DNA of 24,004 nt from Zymomonas sp. (GCA_027489105.1 JAIYAJ010000579.1:1-24004); one strand, 5' to 3'; shown: positions 14,979 to 22,957, counted from the first letter of the stretch. The notes: a model not told the origin generated them from the letters alone. Numbers and translations: made by a program.

Positions 14979-16317
14979 CCCCTTCGAGCTTCGCCTCGTC
15001 GAGATCATAAGCCCAGAGGAACAGGCCGTTGATCGCGAACATCGCCATGGGGATGACCGCATAGCCGAGCTGCAGGGCTAGCATGGCGCTCGCCGGCTGC
15101 TCGACGATCGCGCCGCCGGTGGTCGGCACATAATGGAACAGGCGCAGGAAGACGCCGAGCACCGCCACGCCCAGCGCGAAGGCGACCTTTTCGATTACCG
15201 CGATGGTGCTCGACAGCAGCCCCTCGCGCGCCTGACCGCTGACGAGCCGGTCATAAGCGAGCGTGTCGCCCAGCATCGAGATCGACATCAGGATGATCGC
15301 ACCCGACCCGGCACCGCTGGTGATGCCGCGCAGGACCAGCCCGACCGTGCCGGTGGACCGATCGGCCAGCAACCAGCTGAGCGCGGTGCCGCAGAACAAC
15401 AGCACGCCCGCAAGATAGGTCTCGCGCTTGCCGTAGCGGCGGCCGCAGCGGACCCACAGCGGCATCGACAGCGCGACGACGATGTTCTGCGTCACCGCGA
15501 GCACGATCTGCCCATCATAGCCGACACCGAGCACGTTCAGCATGAACAGCAGGCCGGTGGACGCGATCGAGGCGAAGGAGAGGAACTGGAAGACCTTGGC
15601 CCCCAGCAGCAGCATGAAGGGTCGGTTGCGGCCGATCGAGCGCAGGTCGGCCAGGCCGGGGAGATGACGACTGGTCGCAACGCCTTCGCCATGCTGGACC
15701 GGGACGGCGAGGGCGGTTGCCGTCATCGCGCCGCCGATGATCAGGGCCATGACCAGACCCATGGTGAAATAGCCGTCGGCACCGCCGCCGCCGCGCTGGA
15801 TCAGGCTGGCTGTTACCGCCATCGCTAGCAGCTGGCCGATCGAGACGAACATGGTGCGGAAGGACAGCAGGCGCGTGCGCTCGTGGAAGCCGTTGGTCAG
15901 CTCGGCCGGCATCGCCATATAGGGCACGTTGAACAGCGAATAGGCGGTCGAATAGAGCAGCAGAGCGGCAATCATCCAGGCGATCAGCGGCCCCTGACCG
16001 GTGACCGGCGGCGCGAACAGCATCAGGAAGGATGCCGACGACAGCAGCGCGCCCGCCAGAAGGAAAGGCTTGCGCCGTCCCCAGCGCGAACGCGTCCGGT
16101 CGCTCATCGAGCCGACCGTCACGTCGATCACCGCATCGGCGAGCTTCGACACCATCAGCAGGAAGCCGGCAATTTCCGGCGACTGGCCGAGCACCGTGGA
16201 CATGAAGGCCGGATAATATGCCGTCACGGCGTTGAGCATGATCGAGACGCCGACCGTGCCGACGCCGAAGCCGAGGCAGATCGACAGAGGAAGCTTGTCG
16301 CCGGTGGCGTTCATCAT
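14950..16317 (-). CDS. GPH-family sugar:cation-type MFS symporter, copy 2
   Basis: 455 aa from ATG 16317, which overlaps the stop of the alpha/beta hydrolase gene as ATGA and has GGTGGAG about 6 nt upstream. A longer in-frame extension to 16890 lies inside that hydrolase gene and is spurious. The signature KLADAVIDVTVGSMSDRTRSRWGRRKPFLLAG (about residues 58-89) is the canonical GPH motif. AYSLFNVPYMAMPAELTNGFHERTRLLSFRTMFVS is the second conserved block. About 12 hydrophobic segments span the protein. It is a distant paralogue of the neighbouring plus-strand transporter. Coupling to a hydrolase-fold gene suggests coordinated import and processing of one compound, but the cargo is unknown. Confidence 0.9.
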   Translation of the reverse strand: MMNATGDKLPLSICLGFGVGTVGVSIMLNAVTAYYPAFMSTVLGQSPEIAGFLLMVSKLADAVIDVTVGSMSDRTRSRWGRRKPFLLAGALLSSASFLMLFAPPVTGQGPLIAWMIAALLLYSTAYSLFNVPYMAMPAELTNGFHERTRLLSFRTMFVSIGQLLAMAVTASLIQRGGGGADGYFTMGLVMALIIGGAMTATALAVPVQHGEGVATSRHLPGLADLRSIGRNRPFMLLLGAKVFQFLSFASIASTGLLFMLNVLGVGYDGQIVLAVTQNIVVALSMPLWVRCGRRYGKRETYLAGVLLFCGTALSWLLADRSTGTVGLVLRGITSGAGSGAIILMSISMLGDTLAYDRLVSGQAREGLLSSTIAVIEKVAFALGVAVLGVFLRLFHYVPTTGGAIVEQPASAMLALQLGYAVIPMAMFAINGLFLWAYDLDEAKLEGVRSAAAGNG

Positions 16318-17207
16318 GCGTCTCCACCGACAAGGAAGTGCGCCATGGCCGCCGCCTTGGCGGCATCCCCCGCGCCGATGCTGACCGCCCGGCCGTCGGC
16401 AAGGATTTCGAGCGCGCGGGCGACCGAACGGTTGAGGATGTCCAGTTCGCTGTCCGGCTTGAGCAGCAGTGTCGGCGCGGCGATCCGCCCCATCCGCTCG
16501 AACGCCTTGTAGCGGAAGGCTGCGATATAGGGCTTCGAATAGCTGCCGAGCGACTTCAGCACGTCCAAGGTAATCCGGTGGAGGATCTCCGGCGGTGGGA
16601 TGGGTACGGCCAGTCGGTTCTGCGGCTGCTGCATGAAATGGGGGAAGAACAGCGCCTGATCGCGGCAGAAGTTGAACGCCCAGATCAGGTGCCTGCCATA
16701 AGCGTCGGGTTCCACCACCGGCGCATAATTGGCGATCACCGCCTCGCGCAGGTCGTCGGGATATTCGGTGATGCCGTCCAGCACCACGCGGCGAATGCGC
16801 TCCGGGAAGGCCGCCGCCAGTTCGCAGGCGATGCGCGCGCCGGTGTGGGTGCCGTAGACGTCGACCGTGGCGAGCCCCAGCACATCGCACAGCCGGCGCA
16901 TCGCATCGGCGAAATAGCCGATATCGGGCTCGTCGAGAGCGGGTATGCAGGAGTCTCCGTTGCCCGGCGTGTCGGGCGCGACGATCTCGCCGCGAACGCC
17001 CGACGACCGCAGCGCAAACATCAAGTTCTGCATGAACCAGGAGGATGCGGGGGAGGCGTGCAGGAGCAGCAGCGGGGGAGCCGATGGGTCGGCTGCCGTG
17101 AGCCGGCGCAGATGCACCTGGCCTTCCTCGATCCGGACGAAGGCGCGTTCGATCGCCTCAGGGGCGGGGGCGGCGGCGGAGCCAGACGGCCGGGTGCTAT
17201 CATCCAT
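16314..17207 (-). CDS. Alpha/beta hydrolase-fold protein with substituted catalytic triad
   Basis: 297 aa. The fold is shown by PPLLLLHASPASSWF (oxyanion-hole region, about 45-57), IVAPDTPGNGDS (about 75-86), the nucleophile-elbow region VDVYGTHTGARIACELAAAFPERIRRVVLDG, and a cap region to about 235. The elbow reads G-T-H-T-G, with His121 (codon CAC) where Ser, Asp or Cys is expected. Near the C-terminus the usual GAGH is GAGD (Asp281). Either it uses different chemistry, as some cofactor-free dioxygenases and lyases of this fold do, or it binds ligand without hydrolysis. The start at 17207 lacks a good Shine-Dalgarno. The start of the GPH transporter gene overlaps its stop. It is divergent from the M24-led operon. 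The fold is confident; the function is open. Confidence 0.8.
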   Translation of the reverse strand: MDDSTRPSGSAAAPAPEAIERAFVRIEEGQVHLRRLTAADPSAPPLLLLHASPASSWFMQNLMFALRSSGVRGEIVAPDTPGNGDSCIPALDEPDIGYFADAMRRLCDVLGLATVDVYGTHTGARIACELAAAFPERIRRVVLDGITEYPDDLREAVIANYAPVVEPDAYGRHLIWAFNFCRDQALFFPHFMQQPQNRLAVPIPPPEILHRITLDVLKSLGSYSKPYIAAFRYKAFERMGRIAAPTLLLKPDSELDILNRSVARALEILADGRAVSIGAGDAAKAAAMAHFLVGGDA

Positions 17208-17322
17208 AGAATGAGGCTAATCCAAGCCCCGGTCGCCCGACCAAGCTTCACCCACCTGTCCAACTGGCGGATAGAGCAAAGCTTTCGGAGCCCAGCGGAG
17301 GAACAGGCCGCAGACTAGGCCG
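17208..17322. promoter_or_regulatory. Divergent intergenic region between the hydrolase/GPH and M24/LLM operons
   Basis: These 115 nt lie between two divergent operons and probably hold both promoters. Two AAGCTT hexamers occur about 40 nt apart. A GGAGG stretch occurs around 17297-17301, about 21 nt from the GTG at 17323, which is too far to be a standard ribosome-binding site for it. No convincing -35/-10 pair could be assigned. Confidence 0.3.
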
Positions 17323-18627
17323 GTGATCGCGACCCCGAAATCCGACGACGATGCTCTGCTGCTGGTCGAACTGGGACAGCGGGGGCCGATCAATATCGAA
17401 CGCGCACTGACCGTGATGGAAAGACACGGTCTTGACGGGATCGTCCTTGGACAGCCGGTCAACGTATTTCATGCCCTCGGCCACTGGCCGCAGATCGCGC
17501 GGACCCGTACCGGACAACCGGCGGGGACCTTCGCGCTTCTTGCACGGGGGCGGCCCGAGCAATGGGGCCTCGTCACCAGCCGCTTCCTGCATCAATATAG
17601 CTGGGCCGATGGCCGCAACCGCGGCGACGTCGGGCTGTGGCTGTACGAGGCGCTTGGCGACGACGCTTCGCTTCACGATGCATCGGGTGGTGGCGGAGGC
17701 CCGCTGTTCACCGATCGCGGCGCCGTTCCGCTGTCCCCGGTCGAGCGCCATCGGGCCGCGATTGCCTCTCAGGCGAACGAGCGTCCCGCCTTGCCCGACA
17801 GCGGCGCGGCGCTGGTCGCCGCGATGCGCGATCTCGGGCTCTGGTCGGGCCGGATCGGCTATGACGAACCTGTGATCGCTGAAGTCTGCCGGCGGCACGA
17901 CCATCTAGGGGAGATCGTTCCCGCGCTCAACGCGCTGTGTGAGATCCGCCTGGTCAAATCCGACCTCGAGCGACGACTGATGGCGCGCGCGGCGGCAGCG
18001 AACGTCGCGGCGCTCGACGCCACCGGCCGCGCCATTCGCGCGGGAGCGACCCACCGCGAGCTGCAGGATCTGTTTCGCGTCGAGGCCGCCTTGCGCGGCA
18101 ACAGCGCGGTCTTCCTCAACGTCGACCGGGTTTCGGCCGATCACTCGATGGGGTGCGTTGTCGAGGGGCAGACGCTGATGCTGGACGGGGTCAGCCACTT
18201 CCTCAACTATCATGGCGATTTCGCGCGGACCGTGTTCGTCGGCGAGCCGCCACGTTCGGCGGCCCGCGCCGCCGAAGCCGCCGCCTTCGGCTGGCAGGCC
18301 GTACGCGAGCGGCTGCGTCCCGGCCTGCGCTATTCCGAGATTTGCGCGATCGGCGCCGATGCCGTCCGCAAGGCCGGCTATGACACCGTCATCGGCTTCG
18401 GCCCGCACAGCGTCGGGCTCGCCCATACCGACGAGCCGGGAGAGGACCATGGCGGCTTCTGGCGCAAGCCGGACATCGTCCTCGAGGCCGGCATGATCCT
18501 GTCGGTCGATTGCCCGGTGATGGACATCGGGATCGGCGGATCGGCGCATTGCGAGGATCTCGTCCTCATAACCGACACAGGCTGCGAGCCCATTCACCCC
18601 CTCCACGATCCGGTGATCATCCTATGA
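17323..18627 (+). CDS. M24 family (creatinase/prolidase/Xaa-Pro aminopeptidase-fold) hydrolase
   Basis: 434 aa starting at GTG 17323, without a clear ribosome-binding site. The N-terminal creatinase-like domain (about 25-205) is followed by the pita-bread catalytic domain. Metal ligands by comparison with aminopeptidase P are Asp288 (LMLDGVSHF), Asp299 (NYHGDFARTVFVG), His362 (GFGPHSVGLAHTD), Asp396 (LSVDCPVMD) and Glu411 (AHCEDLVLIT). The fourth ligand is Asp where aminopeptidase P has Glu. Members cleave Xaa-Pro peptides or, in the metal-free creatinase branch, a C-N bond of creatine. In a degradation locus with LLM monooxygenases, it more likely acts on a small amide or imidodipeptide-like intermediate; this is inference. 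Its stop overlaps the next start (ATGA). Confidence 0.83.
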   Translation: MIATPKSDDDALLLVELGQRGPINIERALTVMERHGLDGIVLGQPVNVFHALGHWPQIARTRTGQPAGTFALLARGRPEQWGLVTSRFLHQYSWADGRNRGDVGLWLYEALGDDASLHDASGGGGGPLFTDRGAVPLSPVERHRAAIASQANERPALPDSGAALVAAMRDLGLWSGRIGYDEPVIAEVCRRHDHLGEIVPALNALCEIRLVKSDLERRLMARAAAANVAALDATGRAIRAGATHRELQDLFRVEAALRGNSAVFLNVDRVSADHSMGCVVEGQTLMLDGVSHFLNYHGDFARTVFVGEPPRSAARAAEAAAFGWQAVRERLRPGLRYSEICAIGADAVRKAGYDTVIGFGPHSVGLAHTDEPGEDHGGFWRKPDIVLEAGMILSVDCPVMDIGIGGSAHCEDLVLITDTGCEPIHPLHDPVIIL

Positions 18628-19424
18628 GCAGAGCCTTTCTTCTTTCGGTATCGACGGGCGATCCGCGCCTGAACGATCCCCTATGGGCACGGCACGTCCT
18701 GTCCGCTGCAGAGCAGGCGGGGATCGACCTGTTCGTCATGGGGCGCCCCGACGCCCGCCCTTTCGATGCACAGGTGATCCTGGGCTGGGCAGCCGCCGCG
18801 ACGAGCCGGATCGGCATCGTCGCCACCGTGCCCGCCGCCACCTCGCATCCTTTCCATGTCGCGCGCGCCTTGTCGGCGGTCGATTATCTGTCGGACGGGC
18901 GGAGCGGGTGGCTGCCGCTGTCCGGGGGTGCGCCCGACGGCATGGCCGAAGACATGGTCGACGCCGTTTGCGGCCTCTGGGATGGCTGGAGTGCCGACGC
19001 GTTGATCATCGACAAGGCGTCCGGACGCTATCTCGATGCGTCCAGGGTGCGACCGACCAACCATGAGGGCCCCTTCTTCAAGGTGGCCGGGCCGGTCAAC
19101 GCTATGCGTCCGCCGCAGGGTCATATCCTGCTGCTGGTCGATGGTGCAGATCCGGTTGCGGTGCCGGATGCCGACATCGCTCTGGTCGAGGAAGGGCAGG
19201 CACTGTCGGCACGCCGCCGGCTGCTCAAGGCCGGTATCGACAGCGATCCTGCCGCCCTTGCCGAGCGCTTTGCCCGGCGCGAGCTCGATGGCGTCCATTT
19301 CGCCTTGAACGATGCGATGGCCGACATCGCGCTGATCGCGGAACGCTTCGGCCATCTGGTCGATCCGCGCGAGGGGGAGACGCTGCGCAACCGGCTCGGT
19401 CTCGCCCTCGAGGAGTTTGCATGA
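18624..19424 (+). CDS. Short LLM-class (luciferase-like) flavin monooxygenase-type protein
   Basis: 266 aa from ATG 18624, overlapping the M24 stop as ATGA. It shows the LLM barrel pattern: HVLSAAEQAGIDLFVMGRPDARPFDAQVILGWAAAATSRIGIVATVPAATSHPFHVARALSAVDYLSDGRSGWLPLSGG. The block YLSDGRSGWLPLS occupies the place of the ITGGRAGWNIVTS motif of its neighbour. It is far shorter than NtaA/DszA-type enzymes (about 430-450 aa), and the middle and C-terminal part is reduced, with only EGPFFKVAGP resembling the substrate-side loop. It may be a degenerate subunit in a heterodimer with the next gene product, as LuxB is to LuxA, or an independent short enzyme. Family assignment is good; catalytic competence is uncertain. 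Confidence 0.75.
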   Translation: MSRAFLLSVSTGDPRLNDPLWARHVLSAAEQAGIDLFVMGRPDARPFDAQVILGWAAAATSRIGIVATVPAATSHPFHVARALSAVDYLSDGRSGWLPLSGGAPDGMAEDMVDAVCGLWDGWSADALIIDKASGRYLDASRVRPTNHEGPFFKVAGPVNAMRPPQGHILLLVDGADPVAVPDADIALVEEGQALSARRRLLKAGIDSDPAALAERFARRELDGVHFALNDAMADIALIAERFGHLVDPREGETLRNRLGLALEEFA

Positions 19425-20656
19425 TGACCGAGCATTGCGCCCCCCAAATCCACCTCTGGGCCTTTCTGCAGGGCATCGGCCATTATCCGAGCGGCTGGCG
19501 CCATCCGCAGGCGACGCCCGCCGAGGTCTTCACGATGGACTATTATCGCCGCGTCGGTCAGCTGGCCGAGCGGGGACGTTTCGATGCGATCGTGTTCGGC
19601 GATCAGCTTCATTCACGCGGGGCAGGCGGACGCACATCGGAGCGGCTGGCGATGCCGACACTCGATCCGGTCACGCTGCTGGCAGCCATGGCGGCGGTGA
19701 CCGAGCATGTCGGCCTCGTGGCGACCATATCGACCACCTACAACACGCCGCAGATGCTGGCCGACCGGCTTGCGACGATGGACCGCATTACCGGCGGACG
19801 GGCAGGGTGGAACATCGTGACCTCCGCTTATGCCACCACCGCCGGCAATTTCGGTGAGGACCAGATGCCCGAGAAATCGGCGCGCTACGCCAATGCCGTG
19901 AGCACCGTCGCCGAGGCGACCCGCCTCTGGCAACAGGCAGAGGTGCCGATCCCACAGGGCCGGCCGGTGTTCATCCAGGCCGGGCAATCCGGCGATGGCC
20001 GCGACTTCGCCGCTCGAACGGCGGAAGCGATCTTCTGCCCGGCCGCGACGATCGAGGATGGCATCGCCTTCCGCTCCGACCTGCGCCACCGCATCGCCGC
20101 CGCCGGACGCAACCCCGATGCGGTCCGTATCATGCCGGGCCTGTCCTTCATCCTAGCACCGACCGAGCAGGAAGCGCTGGCCAAAGACGCAGCCCTGCTC
20201 GATCTGGCCGACCTCGACCTGTGCATCGAATATCTGGCGGAATCGCTGACGGTCGATCTGAGCGGGCAGGATCCTTCGGCGCCGATCCCGCTCGACTATA
20301 TTCTCGATACCACGCTCGCCCCGCGCGAGGACATCGCCAGGGTGCTGACCGGTCCGGCATCGAAAGGGATTTCACTCGGCGCGTTCGCTACCGCTTATGT
20401 GCGGACGCCACGTGGTCACAATGTCTTCAGGGGTACGCCCGAGCAGATGGCCGACATGATGATCCGCTGGGTCGATGCCGGCGCCTGCGACGGCTTCACG
20501 CTGCAGCCTGCCTGGATGCCGGGCGAACTCGAACTGTTCGTGGATCAGGTCGTGCCCATCCTGCAGGAGAAAGGCCGCCTGCGCCGGGAATATCCGGGCA
20601 AGACCCTGCGCGATACGCTCGGCCTCGGACCACTGGGGGCGAACCTTGCTGCATAA
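19421..20656 (+). CDS. NtaA/SnaA/DszA-family FMN-dependent monooxygenase (LLM class)
   Basis: 411 aa from ATG 19421 (ATGA overlap, GAGGAG 5 nt upstream); a second ATG follows at 19424. Family landmarks are RGRFDAIVFGDQLH (about 49-62), TLDPVTLLAAMAAVTEHVGLVATISTTYNTPQMLADRLATMDRITGGRAGWNIVTS (about 77-133), the YANA..V.EATRLWQQ segment, GRPVFIQAGQSGDGRDFAARTAEAIFC, and a C-terminal GFTLQPAWMPGELELFVDQVVPILQEKGRLRREYPGKTLRDTLGL. Relatives include nitrilotriacetate monooxygenase, DszA and, more distantly, RutA. They use FMNH2 and O2 to cleave C-N or C-S bonds or to hydroxylate, and need a separate flavin reductase, which is not encoded in this window. It is the probable ring- or C-N-cleaving oxygenase of the locus. 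Confidence 0.92.
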   Translation: MMTEHCAPQIHLWAFLQGIGHYPSGWRHPQATPAEVFTMDYYRRVGQLAERGRFDAIVFGDQLHSRGAGGRTSERLAMPTLDPVTLLAAMAAVTEHVGLVATISTTYNTPQMLADRLATMDRITGGRAGWNIVTSAYATTAGNFGEDQMPEKSARYANAVSTVAEATRLWQQAEVPIPQGRPVFIQAGQSGDGRDFAARTAEAIFCPAATIEDGIAFRSDLRHRIAAAGRNPDAVRIMPGLSFILAPTEQEALAKDAALLDLADLDLCIEYLAESLTVDLSGQDPSAPIPLDYILDTTLAPREDIARVLTGPASKGISLGAFATAYVRTPRGHNVFRGTPEQMADMMIRWVDAGACDGFTLQPAWMPGELELFVDQVVPILQEKGRLRREYPGKTLRDTLGLGPLGANLAA

Positions 20657-21614
20657 GGCGGCCCTGATCGCCGCCACGCTGTTGGCGCTCTGCCAACCCG
20701 CATCGGCAGAGCAGTTCAACCCGTCGGATCGCGCCACGGTCACGGCGCGTTGGGCGCAGGCGCCGTCGCGCTTCGTGACCGTCGACGGGGTGCCGATCCA
20801 CGTCCGCGAGGAGGGACGGAAGGGCGCTCCGGTCGTCGTCCTGCTGCACGGTTCGATCGTGAACCTGCATGAATGGGACGCGGTCGCTGCGCTGCTGAAG
20901 AAGAGCTACCGCGTCGTCCGGTTCGACTGGTCGCCTTATGGGCTGACCGGTCCCGACCCCAAGGACGTCTATTCCACCCCGCGCGCGGCCGAACTGATGG
21001 ACGGACTGATGCGGGCGCTCGGCCATGAGCGCTTCGTGCTGGTCGCGACCTCGAACGGCGCCAATGTCGCGCTCGAATATAACCGCGCCTTTCCGGGTCA
21101 TGCGACCGCCATCGCGCTGTCGATCCTGCCGCTCGAACGCCCGAGCCAGACGCGGAAGGTGGATCCGCGCCTGCTTGCCCTGCTCAAGGCGACCGACCAG
21201 TACACACCGGGCTGGCGTCCGCACGAATTCTGGCGGCTCGTGATCAAGGACACCACGCCGGCCGGCTTCGAGCCGCCGCGTGCCTTCGTCGATTCGATCT
21301 ATGACATGAATTCGCTACCCGGTGCGCTTGAGCGGCAGGCGCGCTATATCGCCGCCAATACCCAGCTGTTCCGCACGACCGATGTCGGCGCGGTGGCCGA
21401 GACGGTGACCGTACCGGTGCTGCTGCAATGGTGCGAGGTCGACGATGTGATCAGCCAGGGCCCCGAGGCCTCGGTCGCGCGGTTCCGCAACACCCGCGTC
21501 GATCTGATCCGCTATCCGGGCCTCGGTCATTTTCCGATGATCGAGGACCCGGACCTGTTCGGCGGAGATCTGTCGCGCTGGATCGCGAAGGTCAGTCGCC
21601 GCCGCGCGAACTAA
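20646..21614 (+). CDS. Exported alpha/beta hydrolase
   Basis: 322 aa if started at TTG 20646, which overlaps the previous gene by 11 nt and follows a GGGGGC stretch 6 nt upstream. The next codon, CTG, and longer in-frame upstream extensions are less likely. This start gives a signal peptide (MLHKAALIAATLLALCQPASA). The fold is clear from FVTVDGVPIHVREEG, VVVLLHGSIVNLHEW (oxyanion region), VVRFDWSPYGLTGPD, nucleophile Ser136 in VATSNGANVALEY (A-T-S-N-G elbow), Asp266 or Asp267 in CEVDDVIS, and His295 in GLGHFPMIEDP. The triad looks intact. It closes the M24-LLM-LLM operon and probably hydrolyses an ester, lactone or amide in the periplasm before uptake. The substrate is not known. Its 3' end overlaps a convergent serine hydrolase gene by 23 nt. 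Confidence 0.82.
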   Translation: MLHKAALIAATLLALCQPASAEQFNPSDRATVTARWAQAPSRFVTVDGVPIHVREEGRKGAPVVVLLHGSIVNLHEWDAVAALLKKSYRVVRFDWSPYGLTGPDPKDVYSTPRAAELMDGLMRALGHERFVLVATSNGANVALEYNRAFPGHATAIALSILPLERPSQTRKVDPRLLALLKATDQYTPGWRPHEFWRLVIKDTTPAGFEPPRAFVDSIYDMNSLPGALERQARYIAANTQLFRTTDVGAVAETVTVPVLLQWCEVDDVISQGPEASVARFRNTRVDLIRYPGLGHFPMIEDPDLFGGDLSRWIAKVSRRRAN

Positions 21615-22836
21615 GCCCCCGGATCAGCGTGTTGGGCAGGAAGGCATTGTCCCATTCGGGACGGCCATCCTTGGGCGCAGGCGGAGTCGCCCCCACGCGC
21701 AGGACGATCAGCCGATTCTTCGGGCTGATCGCCACCTGCTGATTGGAATTTCCGTCGAACATGAACAGTGCGGGATCGAGAAAGGGCTCGCTGTGAAGCA
21801 CCTGCGGCCCGAGCATCCCCGGGGCACCGAAGGGCCGGCGCTGGCGATAGGGTTCGCCCAGCCAGATGCCGAGCCCGAAATTGGGGTTCTGCTCGGTGCC
21901 CTTGCGCATCTCGGCGACATAGCCTTCGGGCAGCAGCCGCTTGCCCTGCCAAACGCCGTCCTGGAGCAGCAGCACCGCGAAGCGCAGATAGGTGTCGGCC
22001 GGCATCGTCGCGCAGCAGCCGGCATGGGCGAGGCCGCCCGGTTTCCCGACCCACAATGTTCCCCCCTGCGCACCGAGCGGCTTCAACACCTCGCGCGTCA
22101 CCCAGTCGCCATAGCGCATCCCTGTTGCCCCTTCGATCACCATGGCGATCGCTTCGCTGGGCGCATTGGCATAGGAGTAATGCTTCCCCGGCTCGTGCGG
22201 CATCGGATAGGTGTCGATGATCCGGTCACCGAAATCGGGATGCAGCAGGACACGGATATAGGGGTGATTGGGATCGGTGCTGAGCCCCTGGTCGAGCATC
22301 CCCGATCGCATGTCGAGCAGATAGCGGATCGTGATCTTCTCTTTCGGCGTGCCCTTCGCCTTCGGGATGAAATCGGCGATCGACTGGTCGATCGAGCGGA
22401 TCTTGCCTAGCGCCAGCGCCCGGCCGATGGCGATCGCCGTCAAAGGCTTCGACAGCGACTTGGAGGTTAGCGGCGTATGCTCGGTCACGCCCGGCGCATA
22501 CCATTGGGTGACGAGACGACCGTCAAGCCAGACCATGAAGGCGCTGCTGTTCATCTGCTCGGCATAAGCGCGCGCTGTCTCCAGAGCCTCCGCCGAAATG
22601 CCGCTTTTTTCCGGTGCAATCCTGGGCAGCGGCTTCCAGCGCCTTGCCCCCACCAGCGGCTCGGTCGGCTCATAGACCGGGTTTGCCATGTCCTTGAGAT
22701 AGACGGCGACCCTCTGTCGATAGATGGCTTCCGGATCGTCCGTGGGAGACTGGGCCGACACGGACGGCATCAGCGCGGACAAGGACAGACCCATCAGCGA
22801 GACCGCTATGGCCGGCGCACGGAAGCGTGAAGTCAT
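21592..22836 (-). CDS. Exported serine hydrolase, class C beta-lactamase/esterase fold
   Basis: 414 aa from ATG 22836, preceded by GAGGGG 8 nt upstream; an in-frame extension to 22959 is rejected. The signal peptide is about residues 1-28 (MTSRFRAPAIAVSLMGLSLSALMPSVSAQ). The S-x-x-K motif is Ser127-Leu-Ser-Lys130 within LTSKSLSKPLTAIAIGRAL. The Y-x-N motif is Tyr222-Ala-Asn224 in KHYSYANAPSEA. Typical surrounding text is IADFIPKAKGTPKEKITIRYLLDMRSGM and a late FDGNSNQQVAISPKNRLIVLRVG. The fold covers beta-lactamases, DD-peptidases, esterases and 6-aminohexanoate-dimer hydrolase; in a degradation locus an amide or ester hydrolase is more likely than drug resistance. It is divergent from the FAD monooxygenase gene. 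Confidence 0.9.
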   Translation of the reverse strand: MTSRFRAPAIAVSLMGLSLSALMPSVSAQSPTDDPEAIYRQRVAVYLKDMANPVYEPTEPLVGARRWKPLPRIAPEKSGISAEALETARAYAEQMNSSAFMVWLDGRLVTQWYAPGVTEHTPLTSKSLSKPLTAIAIGRALALGKIRSIDQSIADFIPKAKGTPKEKITIRYLLDMRSGMLDQGLSTDPNHPYIRVLLHPDFGDRIIDTYPMPHEPGKHYSYANAPSEAIAMVIEGATGMRYGDWVTREVLKPLGAQGGTLWVGKPGGLAHAGCCATMPADTYLRFAVLLLQDGVWQGKRLLPEGYVAEMRKGTEQNPNFGLGIWLGEPYRQRRPFGAPGMLGPQVLHSEPFLDPALFMFDGNSNQQVAISPKNRLIVLRVGATPPAPKDGRPEWDNAFLPNTLIRGLSSRGGD

Positions 22837-22941
22837 GGTTGCACCCCTCGATAATCCTCTACGGCAAGTGAGCGCCGATCGCCATAAAGGGCGAGGCTCG
22901 CCGCGTGCTTCCTTGTGACCGCCGACCAGACATTTTCGTGC

Positions 22942-22957
22942 GATCGACCGGTCAATC
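22942..22957. promoter_or_regulatory. Near-palindromic operator candidate in the serine hydrolase / FAD monooxygenase divergent region
   Basis: GATCGACCGGTCAATC (22942-22957) is an inverted repeat with one mismatched pair around a perfect GACCGGTC core. It is placed about 105 nt from the serine hydrolase start and about 93 nt from the monooxygenase start, inside the 213-nt divergent region. This symmetry and location suit a dimeric repressor that controls both genes. No regulator gene is visible in the window. No convincing -35/-10 pair could be picked out. Confidence 0.4.

Noticed and set aside
13509..15062. Long minus-strand open frame opposite the first GPH transporter
   Set aside because: Its composition (many Asp, Arg, Gln, Gly) is the antisense pattern of a membrane protein gene; no motifs, signal or ribosome-binding site.
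16318..16890. N-terminal extension of the second GPH transporter to 16890
   Set aside because: The extra residues are an out-of-frame reading of the alpha/beta hydrolase gene; the ATG at 16317 has a ribosome-binding site and the correct family N-terminus.
21592..22836. True beta-lactamase resistance gene
   Set aside because: The SxxK and YxN motifs show only the fold; the catabolic setting and esterase-like features do not support a specific drug-resistance role.
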